From assembly GCA_039028975.1 (NCBI GenBank), contig JBCCHB010000059.1, positions 1 through 64,000 on the forward strand: a stretch of DNA of 64,000 bases, written 5' to 3'. The position numbers were made by a program, and so were the translations under genes. Source of the stretch: JAHBNG01 sp039028975. Lineage in GTDB: Bacteria > Chloroflexota > Anaerolineae > Caldilineales > Caldilineaceae. This document shows, piece by piece, positions 19,201 through 31,200 of the stretch (position 1 is the first letter of the stretch; each line of letters begins with the position of its first letter). The notes under the pieces are model-generated. The model was given only the letters and a program-made list of their open reading frames with translations. It did not search any database and was not told the origin of the DNA.

Positions 19201-22200
19201 TTGAGCACACCAAGAAGATTCAGCAATTCCTGCGGGAGATAGTTGCGGGAATCCTTATGGTTGACGAAGCTGAGATTGAGTGTCAACAGACCTTTTCCGA
19301 GAGTGGTTTCGATACTGTACAACTGAATCGCTTGCAAATGATGATTGAAGAACGGTACGGTTGTGAGCTACCGAATTCATTTTTCATACCAGAAGCATCC
19401 ATCCAGCAACTCGCACAACAAGATGTTCTGCTTGCGGCAATACCCACAACCCTCCCGTACCGCAAACCATCAACCACCAGCCACAAACCATCAGCCCCAT
19501 CATTAGCCAGAATCGCCTACACATTGCAAGTGGGCCGCGAGGCTATGGCGTGTCGAGTTGCCTTTGTGGCAAGCACCATTGCTGATGTGCTTGATAAGCT
19601 CACAGAGTACCTCGATAATAAGATAGAGCATCTCTATCAAAGCCAACGCAAAGCCGGCAACGAATGGCTCCCAATTCTGACCAAGGGGGAAGAGGCCAGA
19701 GAGTTTATGCAGGCTCTCATCCGGCGCGGAAAATTGAGTGAATTGGGTCAGCTTTGGGTGGAAGGGGCTGACGTGGATTGGCATCTCCTTTATGCAACAG
19801 AGAAGCCCCAACGGGTCAGTTTACCCACCTATCCCTTTGCCAAAGAACGCTATTGGTTTGACAGACATGTATCCGAGGCAAAACAGCTCCAATCCGCCAT
19901 CCCTACTTCGCTGACAACGCCGTCAACAGTTGGTGTAGCTGATTCAATCCAATCGACTCTGCCATTAAAAGTAGGAGAACAGAAAGTAACCTTGTCCGAG
20001 CTATCCTCAGCTCCTTTTGAAAACTCGAGCCTGATCTCTCCTGATGAGGCTACGGAAAATTCCGGTTTTCAAAGGGACCCTAGTAAAGAGGCTCAATCAT
20101 TCGCTAGTAAAGACGAAGGAGACCTGGTCTCATCTACCCCGGTGTGGGCCTACGACCCAGTTGATGAAGCTGACAGCTTAATGCCCCAAACAATCACCCC
20201 TTTGGAACATGCTTCGGCCGTTGAGCCGATTAGCCCGACCGTATACCGTAACCTTCAAGACCAGATGACGATTGAGCAAAGGTTGCGGCAACAGCTCGTC
20301 AAAATCCTCTACGTAGAGCTGCAAGATATAGAAAGGCACGAGAAATTTTTGGATCTTGGCCTGGATTCAATTACGGGGGTCGAATGGGTTAAGCAGATCA
20401 ACGCTGAATTTGGGCTGGATATCAATGCCACCAGACTCTATGATTATCCGACAGTACAGGATTTGGCTGGACATTTGGTTGAATTGGTTACGCAACAATC
20501 GAGCAAGTTAGCCACGCCCATAAACCGTAAACCGCTCTCTTTGAAGTCAACGACTGTCACTGACAAACACAAGGCTAAAGTTATCGGGGATAGGCAAATG
20601 GTTGCCGAGGAAGCAGCTATTTCCCAGGTAGATTTAGTTCAGCATGATCAGAAGAACCTGCGTCGAGAATCTGTTCTGCCACAATCTGCCGAGGACGCCA
20701 TACGCGTCAACCATCTACCTAATGACGGTATCGCCATCATTGGAATATCCGGTCGATTTCCGGGCGCGAAGGATGTCGATGAGTTTTGGCAGAATATTGC
20801 TGGCGGGGTCGACTCGATCGGGGAAGTTTCCTCAGACCGCTGGGATGTCCAGCGCTACTGTGATCCTGACCGGCAGACACCTGGCAAAAGCTATAGCAAA
20901 TGGTTGGGCGCTCTGGACGACATTGACAAGTTCGACCCGCTTCTCTTTGGGATTTCTCCCCATGAAGCCGAACGGATGGACCCCCAACAACGACTCTTTT
21001 TAGAGGAAGCCTGGAAGGCCCTCGAAGACGCCGGGTACGCTGCTCCATCCCTGGCCACCACCCTGTGTGGAGTTTTTGCTGGGGTTGCTGCTGGAGATTA
21101 CCAGACCCAACTTAACCAGAGCGGCCTAGAACCGGATGCTTATACAATGATGGGGAATTCTTCATCTATTCTTGCCGCCCGCCTCTCCTACATCTTGAAT
21201 CTGAAAGGGGCTAGCATGGCCATTGACACGGCCTGCTCCTCTTCGCTGGTGGCCATTCACGAAGGATGCCAAAGCCTGCTGGCTGGCCAGAACGATATGG
21301 TTTTGGCCGGTGGGGTCTGCGTGTTAACTGGCCCCCAAACGCACATCATGACCAGCAAAGCCGAAATGCTAGCAGGCGATGGCCGCTGCAAAACCTTCGA
21401 CAACCGAGCCGATGGCTTTGGCATTGCCGAGGGGGTGGGTGTGGTGGTCTTAAAGCGGCTGTCCGATGCCTCACGCGATGGTGACCAGATTTGCGGGATT
21501 ATTAAGGGCAGTGGTATCAATCAAGATGGCACGACCAACGGCATCACTGCACCGAGTGCCAAGTCCCAAACGGCCTTAGAGCTGGAAGTCTATCGACGAG
21601 CGGGGATTAGTCCTGCCACCATCCAACTAGTCGAAGCCCATGGGACCGGGACAAAACTGGGTGACCCCATTGAAGTGGACGCCTTGACTGCTGCGTTTCG
21701 GGAATACACTGAACAGACGACTTATTGCGCCATTGGTTCAGTCAAGACCAACATCGGCCATACCATGACAGCGGCAGGAGTGGCCGGGGTCATCAAAGTC
21801 TTGCTGGCACTAAAACATAAACGGCTACCTCCATCGCTCCACTTTGAGAAGCCGAATGAGCATATTGATTTTGAGAACAGCCCCTTTTATGTAAACACTG
21901 AACTAAATGAGTGGGATGCAGACGGTATGCCACGACGGGCCGCGGTCAGCTCCTTCGGCTTCAGTGGCACGAATGCCCATCTACTGATTGAGGAGTATAA
22001 GGATGCGAGATTGCAGAATGGTAAGGTTGCAGGGCATGGAGAACCTCACCTGATCATTTTATCAGCCAGGAACGAGGAGCGACTTCAGGAGTATACCCAT
22101 AATCTGCTGCTCTATTTGGAAAGCAAACAATGGTCAGAAAGCAGTGCTCAGATACCGATGAGTGGCCGCCACCAGTCACCAGCTACCAGCTACCAGCTAC

Positions 22201-25200
22201 TAGTCTTAGCTGATATCGCATATACCTTACAGGTAGGACGGAGCGCAATGGAGCAAAGGCTGGCACTGGTTGTCTCTAGCGTTGAGGAACTGATGGCGCG
22301 ATTGGGCCAGTACCAGCAGCATGAAACAGCTATCGAGCGGTGCTATCATGGCAATGTCAAAACCAACAATCTTCAGCATAGCCAAAGTTTATTGATTGGC
22401 GGGCGGGCCGGGGAAGCCTTCCTCAGCGTGGCCATGAACGACCGAGATCTCGATCGACTGGCCCAATTGTGGGTATCGGGTATCGAGATAGATTGGCCGT
22501 TGTTGTATTCCACCCAGACGCCTTACCGAATGAGTCTACCTACCTATCCCTTTGCCAAAGAAGCCTACTGGATACCAGCAAGCACAACAAGCGGGAACGG
22601 CCTGAGAAGCTTTGGGCTGTTGCATCCACTCGTTCATCAGAACACTTCTACCCTCACAGAGCAACGCTTCGACACGCTCTTTACAGGAAGCGAGTTCTTC
22701 TTGACCGATCATCGGGTACAGGGTGAGAACGTGCTGCCTGGCGTGACCTATCTGGAAATGGCCAGAGTCGCTGGAGAGATGGCAGTAAACAATGATGGGG
22801 CTGGACACCTCCAACTTCGAGATGTAGTCTGGGTCAGGCCGATGGTGGTGAAAGATGAACCATTGGAAACCCATATTAGCCTACATTTAGATGAGGACGC
22901 AGAGATAACGTTTGAGATTAGCAGCAGCGGTCAGGAAACTCCCACAATTCACAGCCAGGGAAAGTTGACGGTTGAGCGGTTAACTCTTCCCGAACCGTTA
23001 GAGATCGCCACCATTCAAGCCCGCTGTCGGTCAACGATTGAAGGTCCAGCATGTTACCGCCGATTTGAGGAGTACGGGCTGGTCTACGGTCCGGCGTTAC
23101 AAGGGTTGGAACAGATTGGATTCAACGAACGCGAAGCGTTGGCCCGGTTGAAACTCCCTTCTCTAGCAGGCAGCGAAGCAGACAGAGAGGCGTACGTGCT
23201 GCATCCGAGCTTGCTGGACGCAGCGTTGCAGGCAACGGTAGGGTTGGCGTTCGACCAGGATCTTCAAGGGCAAAAGAAACTTTACCTACCATTTGCCGTG
23301 CAGGCCGTCAACATTTACAAAGACGTTCCGGAAAGTGCCTTTGCGTATGTACAATATAGCGCCGAGTTGCAAGAGCCGCTATCGATTGACGGAGTGGAGT
23401 CAGATGCCAGTGTGGTCAAATACGATGTCATCCTGACCGATGAACAAGGGGCCATCTGTATCGTGCTTGAGGGCTTAACGATGCGCCCCATCTCCGAAAA
23501 GCCCCGCCCCGATATTCTTTACCATATGCCAACATGGCAGGTCAAGCCCCTGGATGAAGTGAGCGATATCTCGGATGGAGAACCAGCCGCAAACTCCCTG
23601 CTGCTGATAGGTCTGGAAAAGAGAACTGTCGAAACGATTACCACGACCTTTGACCAAGCTGAGGTTGTTTCTCTTCCGGTGATAGAATCGGATGAGGTTG
23701 GAACGGTGATGAACCTGATGCAAAAAGGGTTGGCACATCTAAAGGCTCTGCTTGCAAGGAAGTCCACGCAAGATGCATACCAAATTTTGGTTGTGGCTGC
23801 CAACAACATCAAGCGCCATCTGTACGCACCGCTGAGTGGTATGCTGAAGAGCGCTCAACTGGAACACCCCCACATCCGCAGTAAGATCATTACTATTTCC
23901 AATCTGGATACCCGTACTCTGCCCCCTCTGCTAAATCGGGAGATGCAGGCGGATAGCTTTCAGGAGATGGAGATATCCTATAATGCAGCAGGTATCCGGA
24001 CTATTCAAACTCTCCAGGAGATTGTACCAAAGGCAAGCTCCCCAGACACTGGGCTCTATCTCAAACCAGGTGGCGTCTACTGGATCACTGGCGGGTTAGG
24101 GGGATTGGGCCAAATCTTCGCCCGCCACTTCTTGAATCAGGGCGAAGCAGTAACCGTTATCCTGAGCGGTCGCACCCCGCTGGATGAGGCTGATCAACAG
24201 CACTTGGCCAAATTGAACCCGACCAATGGTACCGTCGCCTATCTACAAGCGGATGTGAGTGTGAAGGCCGATGTTGAGCAGATTGTACAGACTATCAGAG
24301 AAGCATACGGCCCCCTCAGCGGTATTGTCCACAGTGCAGGGGTAATTCGAGACAGCTTTATCATCAACAAGACTGAAGCCGATTTCCAAGCCGTGTTGTC
24401 TCCCAAAGTAACAGGTACCCTCTACATCGATGCTGCCACCGAGGCAGAGCCGCTCGATTTTATGGTGCTCTTCTCTTCGCTGGCGGGGGTGGTGGGCAAC
24501 ATCGGGCAAGCGGATTATGCTAGCGCCAATGCCTTTTTGGATAGTTTTGCCCATCACCGGCAAGCCTTGGTCGAAGCGGGTGCGCGTTCAGGTCGAACCC
24601 TGTCCATCAACTGGCCGCTGTGGGCAGAGGGCGGAATGAAGGTCGATGACGAGATTGCTGCTTGGCAGCACAGCGAACTCGGACTGACCGCGCTGGAGAC
24701 ATCAGACGGACTATACGCCTTTGACATCAGCCTAACGCAGATGGATACCCCGCAACTGCTGGTTGCCAACGGTGATCGACAGATATTCGGCCCATATTTA
24801 AGAAAAATTGGACAAAGTCGTAGCGATATGAGTCGTCAGAGTCTTGAGCTGATTGGGACCGAAAAGGGACATTTGTTCGAGGTAGCCGAGAAACACCTGA
24901 GAGACTTGTTATCTGAAACCTTAAAGCTACCTGCGACCCGCATGGAGCCAGATGCACCTTGGGAGAAGTATGGAATCGACTCGATTCTAGTGCTCAGCCT
25001 GACTCGAAAGTTGGAAGAGCAATTTGGTGCGTTATCCAAAACCCTCTTCTTTGAGTATAGGACCCTGACAGAACTGACTAGGTATTTCATAGATGCTTAT
25101 CCGAACCACTTACTTAAAGTTCTGGGGCAGACGACGGAAAGAGCTGAAGCAGCACCAGAATCATGCCATGCGATACCTGATGAGATCATCCCAAGCTTAT

Positions 25201-28200
25201 CCCCTCCACATCGACTGCGCCGCACTCCCGCGGCGAAAGGCAAGGCCGAGCGTGCCACTGGGTCTGTCCCTTCCAGCGAATCCGAAACCATTGCCATTGT
25301 GGGACTAAGTGGCCGATATCCCATGGCAGAGAGCCTGGAGGAATTTTGGGAAAATCTGAAAGCGGGCCGCGACTGCGTCACCGAGATACCAGGCGAGCGT
25401 TGGGACTATCGACACTACGTTGATGTTAATAAGAGCGATCTGGATAAGAGCACCGCAAAATGGGGCGGCTTTATGACCGATGTAGATAAATTTGACCCCC
25501 TCTTTTTCAATATATCCCCTCGCGATGCCGAATTAATGGATCCACAGGAACGGATCTTTCTTGAAGTCGCCTGGCAGACATTGGAGGATTCAGGCTATAC
25601 CCGTCAAACCCTAGCCGCCCAGTTGCAAAGCCGGGTAGGCGTCTTTGTAGGCGTAATGTGGGGTGAATATCAGCTCTATGGACAGGAGCAGTTCAGCCTA
25701 AGTTCATCCTATGCTTCTATTGCCAACCGGGTCTCCTATACGTTCAACCTACATGGGCCGAGCATGGCCGTGGATACCATGTGTTCTTCCTCTTTGACCA
25801 GCATCCATCTGGCTTGCGAGAGTATCAAGCGGGGCGAGTGTGTCGCTGCGCTGGCGGGCGGGGTCAATCTATCCGTCCATCCCAACAAATATCTCCAGTT
25901 GTCGCAGGGAAACTTTGCCGCCAGTGATGGACGCTGTCGCAGCTTTGGTGAAGGCGGCGATGGCTATGTACCCGGCGAAGGTGTAGGGGCCGTGCTGCTC
26001 AAGCCCCTTTCTCAGGCCGAAGCGGATGGGGATCAGATCTATGGCGTCATCCAAGGCTCTAGTGTCAATCACGGGGGCAAAACCCACGGCTACACTGTAC
26101 CCAATCCGGTGGCCCAAGGACAATTGATTGCAGAGACCTTGGACAAGAATGGGATCAACTCGCAGAGCATTAGTTATGTGGAAGCCCACGGCACTGGCAC
26201 AGCTCTCGGCGACCCTATTGAGATTCGAGGCTTGAGCCAAGCATTTGGCAATGACCTACCTGTAGGGCATACCTGCGCCATTGGCTCAGCCAAGTCGAAT
26301 ATCGGTCACTTAGAGTCGGCGGCGGGCATTGCAGGATTGACCAAAGTGCTGCTGCAAATGAAGCACCAGCAGTTGGTACCTTCGCTTCATGCCGAGACAC
26401 TCAATCCCCATATTGATTTTGACGCAACGCCATTCCGAGTACAGCGTACATTGACCGAATGGGAACAACCCAGAATTGAAATGGATGGTGTTCAGCAAGA
26501 AGTTCCGCGTCGAGCAGGCATCAGTTCCTTTGGGGCCGGTGGCGCCAATGCCCATCTAGTCGTGGAAGAGTATGAAGAGGCAAGATTGCGGAGCCTTGAC
26601 CGGCGCTCAGACCAAGGTGACAAGGCCGCAGAGAATAGAAAACCGCACCTGATTGTGCTGTCGGCGAGGACCGAAGATCAGCTTAAAGCATATGTACGTC
26701 GGATTGTGACTCATCTGGAGGTCAATGCAGATATTTCGCTGGAGCGGATGGCCTACACCTTGCAGATCGGACGAGAGGCCATGGACGCGCGGCTGGCCCT
26801 GGTTGTGACGACTAGGGAGGAGCTGATTGAACGGCTTAGCCAGTTTGATGCGAAAGAGACGGCCAGCAAGGATCTCTACCAGAACAATACGGAAACAGGC
26901 AGCATGCTATCTAGCCCAAAGGGCCTGATTGGGGGTGAAGCTGGGGAAGCCTTTGTCAGAACCGTCGTCCGCAACCGAGAATTGGACCGACTGGCCTACC
27001 TCTGGGTCTCTGGTATTGAGATAGATTGGTTGCTGCTCTATCCTGCCCGGAAACCCCGACGGATGAGCCTGCCAACTTATCCCTTTGCCAGAGAACGATA
27101 CTGGATACCGGAACCAGCCCAGAGCGCAACGAACATCAATGGGGTGGGGCGAATTGCTCCCCAGAAAAATGTCTTACCACATCCCCCAGAGATGCGTTGG
27201 GGCAAAACTCTTCTGGATAGGTATATCGACATATTGCATCCGTTGGTACATAAGAATATCTCAACGCTTACAGAGCAGCGCTTTAGCACTCTCTTCACCG
27301 GAACCGAGTTCTTTCTGACAGATCATCGGGTGCAAGGCGAGATGCTGCTGCCTGGGGTGGCGTATCTGGAAATGGCCCGCGTTGCCGGAGAAATGGCGGT
27401 TGAACATCAATCGTTCACCCGGCTTAGGGATGTGTTCTGGATCAAGCCGATTGCGGTTATGGATAAACCGCTGGAGGCCCATATCGGACTTTATCCAGAT
27501 GAGGGTGGTGCGATTGCCTTTGAGATCAGCAGCCTTCAGCAAGACAGCGTTATCCATAGCCAAGGAAAGCTGGTTGCCGGGATAGTGAGTCCCCCAGGGC
27601 CATTGGATATTCCTGCAATTCAGGCCCGCTGTCGGTCAACGATTGAGGGCGCAGCGTGCTACCAGCATTTTGAGGAAATAGGGCTGACCTACGGTACTAC
27701 TTTTCAAGGGTTGGCACAGATTCATGTCAATGAACGCGAAGCGCTGGCTCAGCTGCAATGTCCAACCTTGGTGGACCAAGAGACATATGGGCTCCATCCG
27801 AGCGTGATGGATGCGGCTTTGCAGGCAACCATGGGTTTGGTAGTCGGTCTGGATTTTCAGGAGGATCAGGGAATATTCTTGCCGTATGCTGTGCAGTTGG
27901 TCAACATTTATGGTGCGTTGCCAGGTCAAGGCTATGCCTATGTGCAATATAGAGACGCCGCAGAGCCGAATGGTGATGTCGCTACCTTCGATATTGCCAT
28001 CTGTGATGAACAAGGGAGCATCTGCGTCGAGTTAAAGGGTTTGACGGTGCGAGCTATCCCTAAGCTAGCCCACCCCACAATTCTCTACAGTACGCCAACT
28101 TGGCAGCTCAAGCCGTTGGGTGAAGATAATGACACGAGCGAGGAGGCGGATGCATGTACCCTGCTGCTAGTTGGGCTAGAGCAGAGCGTTGCTCAGGTAT

Positions 28201-31200
28201 TCGCTGCGACTTTCAACGATGTCCAGGTAGTTTCTCTCCCAGAACCGGGATTGGATGTAGCCAAAACAGTGGCGGAGCTGCTGAAAACGGCATGGCAGCA
28301 TCTAAGATCCATTGTCGCCAATACATCCACCAAGCTATACCAAGTTTTGATTCTGGTAGCCAACACGGTTGAGCACCATCTATATGCTCCGTTGAGCGGC
28401 CTGCTGCAGTCAGCTCAGCTAGAACAGCCCCACATACGGAGCAAAGTCATCACGGTCGCTGATGCAGATCCTGAAGTGCTGGTCTCTCTGCTAGGTTGTG
28501 AGATGAGGCCGAATGCCTCTCACGATCTGGAGATACGCTATGATGCAGCAGGCACACGTTCGGTCAAAATACTACGTGAGATCGAGGCGCTTTCCCTGGA
28601 AGAGCCGAATTATCTCAGGCCCAATGGGGTCTATTGGATTACTGGCGGGTTGGGTGGGCTGGGTCGCATTTTCGCCCGGCATCTGTTAGAAAAGGGCGAA
28701 AATATAACCGTCATTCTAAGCGGTCGTTCCACACTGGATCCGAGCGAACAAGAACGTCTAACAGACCTCAGCAAAGCAGGGGGAACCGTTGCGTACCTAT
28801 CGGTCGATGTGAGTGCAAAGGCAGAGGTAGAGCAGGTCGTGCGAACCATTCGCGAGCAGTATGGGTCACTGAATGGCATCCTCCACAGTGCAGGGGTCCT
28901 TCGAGACAGTCTTATCGTTACCAAAACTGAAGCCGAATTCGCGGAGGTTCTGGCCCCGAAAGTAAGCGGTACCCTCCATATCGATGCCGCAACTCATGCC
29001 GAACCGCTCGACTTTGTGGTGCTCTTCTCCTCGCTCACTGGGGCACTCGGCAATGTGGGACAGGCGGATTATGCAGCAGCCAACGCTTTTCTTGATAGCT
29101 TTGCCCACTACCGGCAAGCACTCGTCGAGCGCGGCGAACGTTCCGGGCGGACTCTTTCCATTAACTGGCCTCTATGGGCCGAAGGCGGGATGTCGCTGAA
29201 TGATGAGGCGGTCGCCTGGCTGCAACACAAAATCGGGCTGACCTTACTAGAGAGGACTGCCGGGCTGGAAGCCTTTGACGCGTGCATGACTCAGCAAGGG
29301 TTCACACAACTGTTGGTCACCAGTGGCGAACGTCGGAGAATCAGCGCCTATCTGATGGGAGCAGGACGAGACAGGGGATCTGCAAACGCCCAATCCGCTA
29401 CTATGAATTTTGCCGAAAAGGAGCATCTGTTTCGGGCGACCGAGTCGTATCTAAAAGAGCTTTTGTCAACAGCCTTAAAGTTACCTGTAAACCGTGTAGA
29501 GTCCAATGTGCCATGGGAACGGTATGGACTCGACTCGGTTCTGATGCTTAACCTGACTCGGCAGTTGGAAGAGAGTCTTGGCGAATTGCCCAAGACCCTA
29601 TTCTTTGAGTACCAGACACTGAGCGATCTGACCCACTATTTTGTGGATGCCTATCCGGACCAACTGGGAAAGACGCTTGGATTGGGGATTGGGGATCAGG
29701 GCGTAAGGAATGGGGAGAAGGAATCAGGGATTGGGGATCAAGGAATGGAGGCAGTTGAGACCACCCATTCCGATGCAACTGATTCAGATATGATATTACA
29801 CTCGCCACGGGCAAGATGGCTGCATCGCATCGATCCTACTATGAATGGATCACATGTCGTTTCAGATCGGGTTAATGATATTGCCATCGTAGGGTTGGGT
29901 GGTCGGTACCCCATGGCCGAGAACCTGGATAAGTTCTGGGAAAATTTGAAAGCAGGGCAGGATTGTATTACCGAGATACCGAGCGAGCGTTGGAATCATC
30001 AGCGCTATTTTGACAGCGATAAAAACAAAGCGGGCAAAAGCTACAGTAAGTGGGGCGGTTTTATGGCCGATGTGGATAAATTTGACCCCCTCTTTTTCAA
30101 TATCTCCCCTCGCGAAGCCAAATTAATGGATCCGCAGGAACGGCTCTTTCTGGAAATCGCCTGGCAGACGCTGGAAGATGCGGGCTATACGCGCCAAACG
30201 CTAACCGCGCAGTTGCAGGGGCACGTTGGAGTCTTTGTAGGGGTAATGTGGGGAGAATATCAGCTCTACGAACAAGAAGAGTTCAGCCCAAGTTCATCCT
30301 ATGCCTCTATCGCTAACCGGGTCTCCTATCTTCTCAATTTAAATGGGCCAAGCCTGGCCGTAGACACCATGTGTTCGTCCTCCTTGACCAGCATCCATCT
30401 GGCCTGCGAGAGCATCCGGCGGGGTGAGTGTAGCGCTGCGTTGGCCGGTGGCGTCAATATCTCAATTCACCCTCACAAATACCGCCAGTTGTCACAGAGC
30501 AACTTTGCCGCCAGTGATGGGCGCTGTCGAAGCTTTGGCGAAGGGGGCGATGGCTATGTGCCCGGCGAAGGGGTCGGCGCTGTGCTGCTCAAGCTACTCG
30601 TACAGGCAGAAGCGGATGGCGATCAGATCTATGGAGTCATCAAGGGTTCCAGCGTCAATCATGGAGGCAAGACCAATGGGTATACTGTACCCAATCCGAC
30701 TGCCCAAGCTCAGTTGATTGGGGAAGCCTTGCAGAAGAGTGGCATCGATCCGCAAAGCATCAGCTATGTGGAAGCCCACGGGACTGGCACCGCCCTAGGC
30801 GACCCCATTGAGATTCGCGGTCTGAGCCAGGCCTTTGGCAAGGGACTGCCAAAGGAGAGCGATTGCGCCATTGGCTCGGTCAAATCAAACATCGGACATT
30901 TGGAGTCGGCAGCGGGTATTGCAGGGTTGACCAAGGTATTGCTACAAATGAAGCATCAACAGCTAGTGCCTTCACTCCATGCCGAGACGCTCAATCCCCA
31001 TATTGATTTCGGGGCAACCCCATTCCAGGTGCAGCGCGAGTTGGCTGGATGGAAGCGACCCATCTTGGAAGTTGACGGGGGACAGCGAGAATATCCCAGG
31101 CGGGCAGGCATCAGTTCCTTTGGGGCCGGTGGGGCCAATGCCCACCTTATTGTCGAAGAATATCAGGATGTAGGGTCGCAGAGTTGCAAGGTTGCAGAGA

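Larger units (their letters stand above)
17721..20500 (+). other. Module 3: KS3 - pseudo-ACP insertion - ACP3 (beta-branching type)
   Basis: KS3 (residues ~2481-2919) is complete (DTACSSSLVALH, ETHGTGTELGDP, KTNIGHLEPAAG). The linker is then interrupted by an ACP-like unit (see 19190-19430) before resuming at ARIAYTLQVGREAM and ending LPTYPFAKERYWF. A long unstructured segment (~3195-3325, Ser/Glu/Pro-rich) leads to ACP3 (~3329-3407). ACP3 has Ser3363 and Trp3369 in LGLDSITGVEWV, nearly identical to ACP1. There is no KR, so the beta-keto group is the expected substrate for beta-branching. Unlike module 1, no ER follows, so an unsaturated branch is predicted. Confidence 0.8.
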
